The notes below the pieces were generated by a model. That model searched no databases. It saw only the letters and a program-made list of their open reading frames with translations, and was not told the origin of the DNA. A stretch of 37,910 nt of DNA from Pseudobutyrivibrio sp. UBA1225 (GTDB taxonomy: Bacteria; Bacillota; Clostridia; Lachnospirales; Lachnospiraceae): the NCBI GenBank assembly GCA_002309345.1, contig DBWZ01000092.1:1-37910 (forward strand), written 5' to 3'. Of this stretch, positions 23,868 to 32,177 are shown piece after piece (position 1 is the stretch's first letter; each line of letters begins with the position of its first letter). Made by a program: the position numbers and the translations under genes.

Positions 23868-24344
23868 ATGGAGAGCAAAGCTGAAAAAGAAAAATTTACA
23901 AAGGCATTTCTGGAAAGAAAACCAAATCGTTGTTCTAAATGTAAGGGCAGAATCAGATATACTGGTGGCGGCTATTATGAATGCTTTGACTGTGGTAATA
24001 TTGAGGTTGACGATTTTGGCAGGGTAAAGGATTACATCGATGCCAATGGTCCGACTCCCGCTATTATCATATCTGATAATACTGGCGTGCCTATTGATAT
24101 TGTAAATGGCATGCTTAGAGAGGGGCGTTTAGAAATCCCTGAGGGTAGCAAAATATATATCACCTGCGAAAAGTGCGGATGCAGCATCCGCTATGGACGT
24201 TTTTGCCCAGATTGCATCAGAAATCAGACTAACAGTCTAAAGGGAGTTTTCTTTAATCCTGAGGTAGGGGAAAAGCCTAGAAGGGAGCCGCCAAAAGGCG
24301 AGTCAGGAAAGTTCAGATTTTTAGATTTTAAGAATAAGAAATAA
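23868..24344 (+). CDS. Zinc-ribbon protein resembling flagellar-type YvyF
   Basis: 158 residues. Two zinc ribbons, CSKCKGRIRYTGGGYYECFDCG (about 22-43, Cys pairs C22/C25 and C40/C43) and CEKCGCSIRYGRFCPDC (about 102-118), bracket a helical domain FGRVKDYIDANGPTPAIII...VPIDIVNGMLREGRLEIP. That middle plus the second ribbon recalls the YvyF / flagellar operon protein family, a winged-helix-like adaptor. No flagellar genes are nearby, so the role is open. GGGGAAAA precedes the ATG. The ATPase gene begins 12 bases later, so co-expression is likely. Confidence 0.65.
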   Translation: MESKAEKEKFTKAFLERKPNRCSKCKGRIRYTGGGYYECFDCGNIEVDDFGRVKDYIDANGPTPAIIISDNTGVPIDIVNGMLREGRLEIPEGSKIYITCEKCGCSIRYGRFCPDCIRNQTNSLKGVFFNPEVGEKPRREPPKGESGKFRFLDFKNKK

Positions 24345-24356
24345 AAGGAGATAGAC

Positions 24357-25835
24357 ATGGCAGTATTTGATTTTGCCAACGATGACAACACCAAGAAAGA
24401 TGCCGTTAAAACATTCACTACATTTAAATCAGATGAATCGCAGGCTTCGCCAGAAAAGCCAATTATCATTTTAGAGGATAAGAACGCTGAGCTAACTCAT
24501 CACATTAACGGAACTTTTACAAATCCAAATACAAGAACAAGCTTTGAGTTTGTTGGGACGAGCGGCACTCGTTCTGTAGATATTTTAAGAGTAGATTTAC
24601 GTTTTGTTAGCTTGATAGGTTGGCTTGGAGAAAATCACATCCCGGTTCGTCTTTCGGGTGCACAAACAGACGAAGGCTACGCAGTATACAAAATTCGCGA
24701 GACTGGAGTCGGAAATGGAAAACTCTCATCTGAGGACGGTTTTTTACAGTTTATGATGGATCGTTTGTTTGCATCTGCGGCACCATCTGACGAAGAGTTG
24801 GATGAGGATTTGGAAGAAGATGATGACGATATGAAACTTACCAGCATTCAGTCAATCACCGATTTCATCACCTGCGCCGGCAGGACTTTTCCAGATAATA
24901 TAAGGCTTTGGGCTAGACGCAATCTTGCAGTTGCAAAATCTGCGGAGGTTACAATAGAAGAGCGTCGCCATGCTCAGCGGGCACTTTCTATAATGACTAG
25001 TATCCAGTGGAAGAGTGATTATTTTGAAGCGATTGATCCAGTGGCGGCAAGAAAGATTCTTGACGAAGAACTCTATGGTCTAGAGTCGGTTAAGCAGCGT
25101 ATTATGGAGACGGTCATTCAGATTAACAGGACGCATACCCTACCAAGCTATGGTATTTTGCTTTGCGGACCGGCCGGAGTTGGTAAATCTCAAATCGCAT
25201 ATGCGGTAGCTAGAATTTTAAAGCTCCCTTGGACTACACTTGATATGAGTTCAATCAACGATCCGGAGCAGCTTACTGGAAGTTCCCGTATTTATTCAAA
25301 TGCCAAGCCGGGTATTATTATGGAGGCGTTTGCAAATTCTGGAACAAGCAATTTAGTGTTCATTATCAACGAGCTTGATAAAGCAAACTCTGGTAAGGGC
25401 AATGGCAATCCGGCAGATGTATTGCTTACGCTTTTAGACAACCTGGGATTCACCGACAACTATATGGAATGTATGATTCCGACAATGGGTGTTTATCCTA
25501 TTGCGACAGCAAACGTAAAAGCGAATATCTCTGCGCCCCTTATGTCTAGATTTGCAGTAATAGACATTCCAGATTACACAGTTGAAGAGAAAAAGGAAAT
25601 CTTTAGAAGATTCTCTCTGCCAAAGGTATTAAAACGCCTTGGCATGTCGGCTGATGAGTGTCAGGTGACCGAGGATGGCCTTGATGCAGTCATGGAAAAG
25701 TTTGTTATCTCAACTGGAATTCGAAATGTGGAACAGGCTGCAGAACACCTGGCTGCAAATGCTTTATATCAAATAGAAGCAGATGGCGTAAAATCTGTTA
25801 CTTTTGATAGAAAAATGGTGGAAAATCTTTGCTAA
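24357..25835 (+). CDS. Lon-like AAA+ ATPase without protease domain
   Basis: 492 residues. An unrecognised N-terminal domain (1-140) and an acidic linker (145-159) are followed by a helical stretch and a Lon/MoxR-type AAA+ module. It contains LDEELYGLESVKQRIMETV, Walker A GPAGVGKS (271-278), LDMSSINDPEQLTGS, Walker B LVFIINELDKA (333-343), sensor 1 ATANVKANISAPLMSRF and a C-terminal lid with GIRNVEQAAEHLA. Lon normally has aspartate-glutamate in Walker B; here it is N338-E339, which may weaken magnesium binding while keeping the catalytic glutamate. No serine-lysine protease domain follows. A remodelling ATPase acting on the three upstream proteins is inferred. AAAGGAG gives the start. Confidence 0.82.
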   Translation: MAVFDFANDDNTKKDAVKTFTTFKSDESQASPEKPIIILEDKNAELTHHINGTFTNPNTRTSFEFVGTSGTRSVDILRVDLRFVSLIGWLGENHIPVRLSGAQTDEGYAVYKIRETGVGNGKLSSEDGFLQFMMDRLFASAAPSDEELDEDLEEDDDDMKLTSIQSITDFITCAGRTFPDNIRLWARRNLAVAKSAEVTIEERRHAQRALSIMTSIQWKSDYFEAIDPVAARKILDEELYGLESVKQRIMETVIQINRTHTLPSYGILLCGPAGVGKSQIAYAVARILKLPWTTLDMSSINDPEQLTGSSRIYSNAKPGIIMEAFANSGTSNLVFIINELDKANSGKGNGNPADVLLTLLDNLGFTDNYMECMIPTMGVYPIATANVKANISAPLMSRFAVIDIPDYTVEEKKEIFRRFSLPKVLKRLGMSADECQVTEDGLDAVMEKFVISTGIRNVEQAAEHLAANALYQIEADGVKSVTFDRKMVENLC

Positions 25836-25900
25836 TGGGTAGACAAAGAAGGCTTTTTTGTGTTACATTTTTAACGAAACATATTGATTAAAATGAAAGG

Positions 25901-26076
25901 AGAGCAGCTATGGATAAAACGGACAGTCACGGGCGATTATGTAGCGACGAGACATCTAATGAACTTAAAAGTTTAGCTGCTCTTTTTATGCAATAATAGA
26001 TAGGGTAGTTTCATTTTTATGAGCATTTATGTCGTCGCTTATGGTAACTGTATGTTGCTTTAATCGACGATTTTTT
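25901..26076 (+). promoter_or_regulatory. Candidate attenuator leader upstream of mgtE
   Basis: Two terminator-like hairpins and a leader ORF. First, AGAGCAGCTA (25901-25910) pairs with TAGCTGCTCT (25974-25983), followed by four T; it encloses most of the leader ORF and overlaps its start. Second, TCGTCG (26032-26037) pairs with CGACGA (26065-26070), followed by six T. A third segment, AGCGACGA (25933-25940) inside the ORF, can instead take TCGTCGCT (26032-26039), an 8-bp pairing that would break the second terminator. Translation of the leader could therefore decide read-through into mgtE. I do not see the M-box riboswitch. Confidence 0.55.
25910..25996 (+). CDS. 28-residue leader ORF before mgtE
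   Basis: ATG at 25910 follows AAAGGAG and reads MDKTDSHGRLCSDETSNELK..., ending SLAALFMQ at TAA 25996. It is polar, without membrane helix, unlike MgtL. Its codons carry both halves of one hairpin and one strand of an alternative pairing, so it probably acts in cis by ribosome position. A functional small peptide is possible. Confidence 0.5.
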   Translation: MDKTDSHGRLCSDETSNELKSLAALFMQ

Positions 26077-26145
26077 GTTTTATTGCGGTTCTTATAAAGC
26101 AGAAAATTCCGTGCGTATTTTTATACCAAAGTTCAGTTTGAAACG

Positions 26146-27531
26146 ATGGAAAACAAGGAATTATTAGAGGAAAACATCACTAAAGAAATCATTGATCTTC
26201 TTCGTTCTGATATTAGTGCAGAACAGATGATAGAGGCTCTTGACGATTATCATGAAAACGATATCGCCGAGGCATACGAGGCCCTTGATACCGAAGACCG
26301 TAAAAGACTATTTGGAATCTTAGGTGCTGAGCGTCTATCAGAAATCTTCCCTTATATCGAGGATGTAGGAGAATACTTAACTGAGATTACTCCAGAGCAG
26401 GCAGCTGATGTCCTGGAAAACATGGATGCTGATGATGCTGTTGATGCCCTGGAAGATATCGAGGATGAAGAGCAAAGAGAGAAGCTTATCTCCCTCATGG
26501 ACAAGGAAGCATCCGCAGATGTGCGATTGATTAATTCCTACGACGAGGATGAAATTGGTAGTATGATGACCACTAACTTCATCATCATCGGCAAGGAGTT
26601 CACAGTCAAGCAGGCCATGCGTTCTTTGATTTCTCAATCAAAGGATAATGACAATATCAACACTATCTATGTTGAGGATGAAGACAAGAAATACTACGGT
26701 GCTATCGAGCTTCGAGATTTGATTCTGGCTAGGGATTACACTCCACTAGAAGATATAATCAGTCATAGCTATCCTAGTGTTAGAGCTGATGAGCTTATCT
26801 CAGATACAATCGAAGATTTAAAGGACTACGCTGAGGATTCTATCCCAGTTCTTAACCCAGCAGACGAGGTTATCGGTGTAATTACATCTCAGGATATCGT
26901 TGAGGCGGTAGATGATGAGATGGGTGAAGACTATGCTAAGTTGGCTGGTTTGACCGCTGAAGAAGATTTAAACGAAAAGCTACTTGATAGTATCAAAAAG
27001 CGTATACCTTGGTTAATACTTCTTCTTTGTCTCGGACTTATTACAAGTTCAGTTGTGGGATTGTTTGAAAAGGTAGTTGTAGCGGCTTCTATCTTGGTTA
27101 CCTTCCAATCAGTTATCTTAGGTATGGCAGGTAATGTTGGAACGCAATCACTAGCTGTTACTATTCGTGTTTTGATGGATGAAGAGGTCTCAGGTATAGA
27201 AAAGGCCAAATTCGTTCTTAAGGAAATGCGAGTGGGCGGTACTAGTGGTTTTGTGCTTGGTTCATTAGCATTTGTAATAGTTGCAATTTATCTTCACTAT
27301 TTCAAACACAGAATATGGATGGATGCTTTTCAGGTTTCTGGAATAGTGGGATGTTCATTGTTAGTTGCGATGATGGTTTCTAGCTTTTTTGGAACAATCA
27401 TCCCAATTTTCTTCCACAAAATTAAGGTGGATCCAGCGGTAGCGTCTGGTCCACTTATCAGTACAGTTAACGATTTGGTTGCGGTAATTACGTATTATGG
27501 ATTGGCAAGCTTGTTTTTGGTTGGTAGATAA
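26146..27531 (+). CDS. mgtE: Magnesium transporter MgtE
   Basis: 461 residues in the usual MgtE order: a helical N domain of DAVDALED/DAADVLENM-type repeats (about 10-130), two CBS domains (about 137-255, with IYVEDEDKKYYGAIELRDLI and VLNPADEVIGVITSQDIVEAV), a plug helix, and five membrane helices (about 285-460) including SVILGMAGNVGTQSLAVTIR, where the ion path lies, and the closing ASGPLISTVNDLVAVITYYG. It is a magnesium-gated channel for uptake across the plasma membrane, closed when the cytosolic domains bind magnesium. The ATG has no good Shine-Dalgarno sequence. A complex leader precedes it. The kinase gene starts 16 bases after the stop. Confidence 0.95.
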   Translation: MENKELLEENITKEIIDLLRSDISAEQMIEALDDYHENDIAEAYEALDTEDRKRLFGILGAERLSEIFPYIEDVGEYLTEITPEQAADVLENMDADDAVDALEDIEDEEQREKLISLMDKEASADVRLINSYDEDEIGSMMTTNFIIIGKEFTVKQAMRSLISQSKDNDNINTIYVEDEDKKYYGAIELRDLILARDYTPLEDIISHSYPSVRADELISDTIEDLKDYAEDSIPVLNPADEVIGVITSQDIVEAVDDEMGEDYAKLAGLTAEEDLNEKLLDSIKKRIPWLILLLCLGLITSSVVGLFEKVVVAASILVTFQSVILGMAGNVGTQSLAVTIRVLMDEEVSGIEKAKFVLKEMRVGGTSGFVLGSLAFVIVAIYLHYFKHRIWMDAFQVSGIVGCSLLVAMMVSSFFGTIIPIFFHKIKVDPAVASGPLISTVNDLVAVITYYGLASLFLVGR

Positions 27532-27547
27532 CAACCGGAGGTGAAGT

Positions 27548-28432
27548 ATGAAGGTCCTAAATTTTGGTTCGCTAAACCTAGATTACAATTACACAGTGTC
27601 GCACATTGTGAGAGAAGGAGAGACTACTAGCGCCAGTCAAGTTCAGGTGAATCTTGGCGGCAAGGGGTTCAACCAGTCTGTTGCCTTGGCAAAAGCTGGC
27701 ATTAGCATTTACCACGCCGGTTTAGTTGGAGAGGAAGGAATTGATTTTTATGATACCTGTCAGGATGTGGGCATCAAAACTGATTTTCTAAAAACGGTGA
27801 TTGGTCGATGTGGTCACTCTATCATTCAAGTGGATGGAAGCGGTCAAAATTCCATAATACTTTACGGCGGTGCCAACCGCAAAAACACCAAAGAATACGT
27901 TGATGAAGTGCTTTCTAATTTTTCATTTGGCGATGTAATTTTGCTTCAGAATGAAATTAGCGAAGTCCCTTATATTATTGAACAGGCATTCAAGAAGGGC
28001 ATGACAATAGTGCTTAACCCATCACCCTATGATGAGGTTATAGAGCAGTGCGATTTAGGCAAGGTTTCTATGTTTATTCTAAATGAGATAGAAGGCCAGC
28101 AGATTACAGGTATGACTACACCTAGCACAATTGTTACGGCTTTGGAAGCCAGCTTTCCTAACGCCAAGATAGTTTTAACCTTGGGAGAAAAGGGAGCTAT
28201 CTATCACTTGGGTGATGATGAGTTGTATCAACCTGCTTTTGTGGTTGATGTTGTAGATACAACCGCTGCAGGTGATACCTTTACAGGATATTTTGTTGCT
28301 GGTTTGATAAAGCAATACACTGTTCGTGATTCCTTGATCAAGGCTAGCAAGGCAGCTGCTATTGCGGTTACCAAGCAGGGTGCGGCAAAATCTATCCCGT
28401 TTATGTCGGAAGTAGAGTTATTTGAGAACTAG
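27548..28432 (+). CDS. Ribokinase-like PfkB-family sugar kinase
   Basis: 294 residues. ATP-dependent kinase of the ribokinase/PfkB fold: N-terminal FGSLNLDYNYTVSHIVREGET, the substrate-site signature NLGGKGFNQSVALAKAG (about residues 36-52), GEEGIDFYD, FILNEIEGQQITG, and the C-terminal DTTAAGDTFTGYFVAGL with catalytic Asp in AAGD (about 239-242). The substrate is probably ribose or another pentose or nucleoside, but no transport or pathway gene is adjacent. CGGAGGTG gives the start, and the short 16-base gap suggests co-transcription with mgtE. Confidence 0.9.
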   Translation: MKVLNFGSLNLDYNYTVSHIVREGETTSASQVQVNLGGKGFNQSVALAKAGISIYHAGLVGEEGIDFYDTCQDVGIKTDFLKTVIGRCGHSIIQVDGSGQNSIILYGGANRKNTKEYVDEVLSNFSFGDVILLQNEISEVPYIIEQAFKKGMTIVLNPSPYDEVIEQCDLGKVSMFILNEIEGQQITGMTTPSTIVTALEASFPNAKIVLTLGEKGAIYHLGDDELYQPAFVVDVVDTTAAGDTFTGYFVAGLIKQYTVRDSLIKASKAAAIAVTKQGAAKSIPFMSEVELFEN

Positions 28433-28463
28433 GATTTTCGGCTAAGTGTATTTATAATTGTGT

Positions 28464-28655
28464 TTACTATTCACAGTTGACTCCTCCCACATTCATAATG
28501 GAAGTCTTACAGACTTCTTTCTCGATGCTTACGCATCTAACATTATTCATGTTGGAGGAGTCACTGATTCCAGTTATAAAATAAAAAATGAGTCTTCTCT
28601 TCCAAGCGAGCTTGGGTGCGAAGACTCATTTTTTATTTCAAACTGCGAATAGTAA
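28464..28655. repeat. Cloverleaf palindromic element with terminator arm
   Basis: About 190 bases fold into a closed multi-branch structure. Outer stem TTACTATTCACAGTT (28464-28478) pairs 14/15 with AACTGCGAATAGTAA (28641-28655). Arm 1 is GACTCCTCC (28479-28487) with GGAGGAGTC (28554-28562), extended by ATAATG/CATTAT and enclosing two hairpins, GAAGTCT/AGACTTC and GATGC/GCATC. Arm 2 is a perfect 15-bp stem (28583-28597 with 28620-28634) capped by CCAAG-CGAG-CTTGG; its T-rich end can terminate the upstream kinase transcript. It may be a non-autonomous mobile repeat or a structured RNA. It encodes no convincing protein. Confidence 0.75.
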
Positions 28656-28757
28656 CATAAATAACAAGATTTAGCATATTTTTTCACACAATAACCACAG
28701 AAAGCCACAAAATGTTGTAGAATTAGGGGTCGATATTTAGTAAAATTAGAATATAAA

Positions 28758-28859
28758 ACTTACTAGTATTTAAGAAGTCTTCTAGTAAGTAAAAGTCAAC
28801 TGCGAAAGCAGCTCTGACAGCCAGGTTTTACGCGAATTTTGGTACTATGTAAAATCTGG
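28758..28859 (+). promoter_or_regulatory. Structured leader of the PIN-PhoH gene
   Basis: Three stems lie before the gene: ACTTACTAG (28758-28766) with CTAGTAAGT (28782-28790); CTGC-GAAA-GCAG (28800-28811), a GNRA tetraloop; and CCAGGTTTTAC (28821-28831) with GTAAAATCTGG (28849-28859), one G-U. No T-run follows the last, so it is not a terminator. The ribosome binding site is about 17 bases on. A cis-acting RNA is possible; it matches no riboswitch I recognise. Confidence 0.5.
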
Positions 28860-28890
28860 TTCTACAAATTAAATAAGGAGCGTGACCCCT

Positions 28891-30174
28891 ATGAAGAAAA
28901 ACTACGTACTAGACACTAACATCCTGATTCATTGCCCTACCGCGTTGTTTGGATTCGATGACAATAATGTCATTATCACCACTACAACACTTCAGGAGCT
29001 GGATTCCATGAAAACCGCTTATGCCGAGGTGGGTTATGGCGCACGTGAGTCAATCAGAAACATCGAATCAATTGAGGGGGATTACGCGGCCGGCGTTACG
29101 ATGCCAAACGGCGGTACGTTCATTATCGCCAAAGAATCTGAATTTGAGAAGCTGGTTCCAGCAGAATTCACTATGGACAGACCTGACAACAGAATAATAA
29201 ATGGTGTACTCGCTATAGCAAAGAACAGCGAGCTTGAAACTATACTTGTTACAAATGATATCTCAATGAGAATCAATGCAACCATGTGTGGATGTGTTGT
29301 TCAGGGGTATCACAATGAAATGATTTTGGACAATGAGAATTATTCAGGTAGACGCGACATCTCTCCTGAAGATATCGAAAGTCCATTTAATAAAGGATTC
29401 ATAGAAAATGAATTTGGTATCTGTCGTGAGGGAAGCAATTCTGCTTTATATACATTCAAGACAGATGGTTGGCATCTGTTAAAGGATAGAGATTACTATA
29501 CTCCATATTGTCAACCTAGAAACGTGGGACAAAGATTTGCGCTGTATGCACTTTTGGCAAGTCCAGATGAGATACCTCTTGTTATTTTAAAAGGTAGTGC
29601 AGGTACGGCCAAAACTTTCCTTTCTTTGGCAGCTGGACTCCAAGGATATTACCACAACGGCTACGATAGAATCATGATTACCAGAAGCAACACTCTTTCT
29701 GATAATGATTTGGGATTTTTGCCTGGTGATTTGGAAGACAAGATGACTCCTCTTATTGCACCGTTTATGGATAACCTTCAAGTTCTTCTGAAGGGGCAAA
29801 ACGAGGAAAAGGATCAAATCAAGATTCAGATTGAAGATATGTTTGAGACAGGTATCATCGAGATCTGTTCTTTAGCATATATGAGAGGTCGTTCGCTTGT
29901 TAATTCATACATCATAGTTGACGAAGCTCAGAACTGTACAATCGGACAGATTTTGGAAATTATAACAAGAGCAGGCAAGGGCTCAAAGGTTGTTTTGCTT
30001 GGTGATCCAGATCAGATTGATTCACCTAAGCTGGATAGAAAGAACAACGGCTTATCATTCGCTGCTGAAAGAATGAAAGGTTCTAATCTATGTGCTCAAA
30101 TAACCTTTGATGAGAGCGAAACTGTTAGAAGTCCTCTTGCTGCTGAAGGTGCAAAACGACTAGTTATCAAATAG
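28891..30174 (+). CDS. PIN domain-PhoH-type ATPase (YlaK-like)
   Basis: 427 residues from the ATG at 28891, 9 bases after AAGGAG; a GTG at 28882 touches that site and is rejected. Residues 1-140 are a PIN nuclease domain: NYVLDTNILIH with D8, TLQELDSMK, and ILVTNDISMR with late acidic residues. The rest is a PhoH ATPase with a Walker A LKGSAGTAKTFLSL (about 232-245) and Walker B YIIVDEAQNCTIGQI (about 342-356), then VVLLGDPDQIDSP. PIN-PhoH proteins are ATP-dependent RNA helicase-nucleases in other bacteria (family knowledge). It has its own leader and terminator, so it is a single-gene unit. Confidence 0.92.
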   Translation: MKKNYVLDTNILIHCPTALFGFDDNNVIITTTTLQELDSMKTAYAEVGYGARESIRNIESIEGDYAAGVTMPNGGTFIIAKESEFEKLVPAEFTMDRPDNRIINGVLAIAKNSELETILVTNDISMRINATMCGCVVQGYHNEMILDNENYSGRRDISPEDIESPFNKGFIENEFGICREGSNSALYTFKTDGWHLLKDRDYYTPYCQPRNVGQRFALYALLASPDEIPLVILKGSAGTAKTFLSLAAGLQGYYHNGYDRIMITRSNTLSDNDLGFLPGDLEDKMTPLIAPFMDNLQVLLKGQNEEKDQIKIQIEDMFETGIIEICSLAYMRGRSLVNSYIIVDEAQNCTIGQILEIITRAGKGSKVVLLGDPDQIDSPKLDRKNNGLSFAAERMKGSNLCAQITFDESETVRSPLAAEGAKRLVIK

Positions 30175-30208
30175 CTTGTGTTCATTTTGTTTATATATCC
30201 TCCTTTCA

Positions 30209-30239
30209 GGGACCCGGTGCCATTTACGGGTCCCTTTTT
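30209..30239 (+). terminator. Terminator after the PIN-PhoH gene
   Basis: GGGACCCG (30209-30216) and CGGGTCCC (30227-30234) form a perfect 8-bp GC-rich stem followed by five T. Confidence 0.93.
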
Positions 30240-30356
30240 CTGTCTACTGGAAATGTTCTTTTCCGAGTAAGTAAAAAAAGAGCTTCCCTCAAAAAATGTT
30301 TCGCGGCGACAAAAATAGTTAAAATATTAAAGATTTATAAATTTTAACTGTATCAC

Positions 30357-30384
30357 TTGAAATAGTACAGAGAAAGTGTATACT
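30357..30384 (+). promoter_or_regulatory. Promoter of the DUF3298-like lipoprotein gene
   Basis: TTGAAA (30357-30362) and TATACT (30379-30384), 16 bases apart, with TG just before the -10 (extended -10). About 40 bases separate it from the ATG, and GGAGG is present at the start. Confidence 0.7.
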
Positions 30385-30423
30385 AGCATTATCATTTTTA
30401 TTTTTTAAAAATGGAGGTATACA

Positions 30424-31998
30424 ATGAAAAAATATGTATCGGTTTTACTTGCGATGACAATAGCTGCATCTGCAATTGGATGTGGCAATCAAGATAAAGA
30501 ACACACTAAACCACAGCATGACAAAGAGGAATCAGTAACGGAGGAGCAGCAAGACAACGACGAGGTATCGATTGGAGCCTCACCAACATACACATTTACT
30601 TCAGTTAAATATGATGATGATTACAAGTATTTCAAGGGCAAGATAGAATGCGTCTCAATTACAGACGAAATGCATCCTGAACTTCAGAAGGCTGTTGATG
30701 AGCTTTGCGCAGAGCAGACCAAGGAATTTAATAAAGCCTGCGAGAAATACATCGCATCTGCAAAAGAGGTAAATGGCAAGCTTGCAAAGGAAAAGGAAGA
30801 GGCTCGTGGCTCGAACAGCGAATTCGAATATGATAATGGGATACATTATCAGTACAATATAAAGCTCAGAGTGGCTCGATGTGATGGTGGCATATTTACT
30901 GTTGTTTTTGAGGAATATTCTTTTGATGGTGGTAATCATGGAAAGTATGTGGAAAGGGGTTACACCTTTGATTCTGAAACCGGTGAGCTAATTAAGGATT
31001 TAGATGACTACTATGATGCCATGTTAGATGAAATTCATGAGTACTTAAGTAATTCTCCAGATACTCTCAAAGAGAAATTAAAAGATCAGAGTATCTTGAA
31101 AAATTTCAACAACGTGGTTAGCGATTCAATCAAAAGCTTGGGGGGTTATCTTGATACAAGAGGTCTTACTATTCCAATATCTGCGGGAGTCATTTTGCCA
31201 TATTCTGATGGAAGGATTTACTTCACATTGCCTTATAGCAAGATGGAAGATCTTGACAAGAAATACATTCCGTCCAATGAGTTCTACACGACAGACATTT
31301 CGCCGTCGGGCTTGGCAGATATGATTGACGTTGATGGTGATGGCAATGAAGAGGTTGTGTATCTTGAAACAATAGAGTCTGAGGAAGGAATTGGCGCAAC
31401 ATATACACTTCACGTCGGAGATAAGGCAGTTAAGATTGATGACGATTCCATGGAGATAGTTATGTGCAAGCCTGTTTTTGTGCACACTGTAGATAGAAAT
31501 TATATCTTGGTGCAGGCATCTTATCCAATGGATTCAGAGGTGGTGTTCTTGTATGATGTTGATAAGGGCTGCAAGCTAGTTGATACAGCCGAGGGAAGCA
31601 TTGATGAATTGCGAGATGGCTTTGTTACACTGGGACGTCATGTAGATGCCTTTGGTACATGGTATTCTAAAAAGGAATACAGCTACAATCAAAAGGGATT
31701 CAGCACTGATGAACAGGTGGATAGATTTGAAAACAATCCAAGCAGTGATTCAGATGCAAAGGGAATCACTTTGAAGAAAAGCCTGACCTATTACAAATCT
31801 GATGGCGATGAGAGAGTTGAGGCGACACTTTCAGCAGGTGATGTGATTTATCCTGTTGCCACAACTGGAGACGAGCTTGAATTTGTTACCCAAGACGGTG
31901 AGACCGGATACTTCCAATACGAAACAATCGATTTCGTGCGCTATATTGATGGTGTAAGCGAAGAAGATATATTTGATGGAATGCCATATGTGGGATAA
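30424..31998 (+). CDS. Lipoprotein with DUF3298-like domain and dockerin-type calcium loop
   Basis: 524 residues. Signal peptide with a lipobox-like AIGC (Cys about 20) and an acidic, disordered linker (about 21-52). Residues 60-270 resemble the PdaC/DUF3298 (RsiV-like) extracellular domain: a charged helix (ELQKAVDELCAEQTKEFNKACEK), FEEYSFDGGNHGKYVERGYTFDSETGELI, and SAGVILPYSDGRIYFTLPYS. At about 300-310 DVDGDGNEEVVYL looks like an EF-hand-type calcium loop. The last 80 residues read as an SH3-like segment (SAGDVIYPVATTGDELEFVTQDGETGYFQYE). It is therefore a cell-surface protein, perhaps sensing or binding wall material. No enzyme residues were recognised. Confidence 0.75.
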   Translation: MKKYVSVLLAMTIAASAIGCGNQDKEHTKPQHDKEESVTEEQQDNDEVSIGASPTYTFTSVKYDDDYKYFKGKIECVSITDEMHPELQKAVDELCAEQTKEFNKACEKYIASAKEVNGKLAKEKEEARGSNSEFEYDNGIHYQYNIKLRVARCDGGIFTVVFEEYSFDGGNHGKYVERGYTFDSETGELIKDLDDYYDAMLDEIHEYLSNSPDTLKEKLKDQSILKNFNNVVSDSIKSLGGYLDTRGLTIPISAGVILPYSDGRIYFTLPYSKMEDLDKKYIPSNEFYTTDISPSGLADMIDVDGDGNEEVVYLETIESEEGIGATYTLHVGDKAVKIDDDSMEIVMCKPVFVHTVDRNYILVQASYPMDSEVVFLYDVDKGCKLVDTAEGSIDELRDGFVTLGRHVDAFGTWYSKKEYSYNQKGFSTDEQVDRFENNPSSDSDAKGITLKKSLTYYKSDGDERVEATLSAGDVIYPVATTGDELEFVTQDGETGYFQYETIDFVRYIDGVSEEDIFDGMPYVG

Positions 31999-32038
31999 TC
32001 AAAATCCATAATGAAAACTTTTATGTTTAAGCATATGA

Positions 32039-32075
32039 AGAGGCTGCAAGGACATTGCTTGCAAGCCTCTTTTTT
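32039..32075 (+). terminator. Terminator after the lipoprotein gene
   Basis: AGAGGCTGCAAG (32039-32050) pairs with CTTGCAAGCCTCT (32058-32070), with a single bulge, followed by five more T. Confidence 0.88.
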
Positions 32076-32177
32076 GGTATAATTTTACCGTTTCGGAAGT
32101 AATCTGTTTTGCGAATAGTTATTTCCAACAATTAAAGTTTAATAATGTAATTATATCTAAATATAGAGGTGACACAC

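Noticed and set aside
25840..26145. M-box (ykoK) magnesium riboswitch before mgtE
   Set aside because: The conserved core words of the M-box are not visible; the region instead shows a leader ORF and competing hairpins.
28458..28652. 64-codon ORF through the cloverleaf element
   Set aside because: The codons are dictated by palindromes, there is no ribosome binding site and no recognisable protein.
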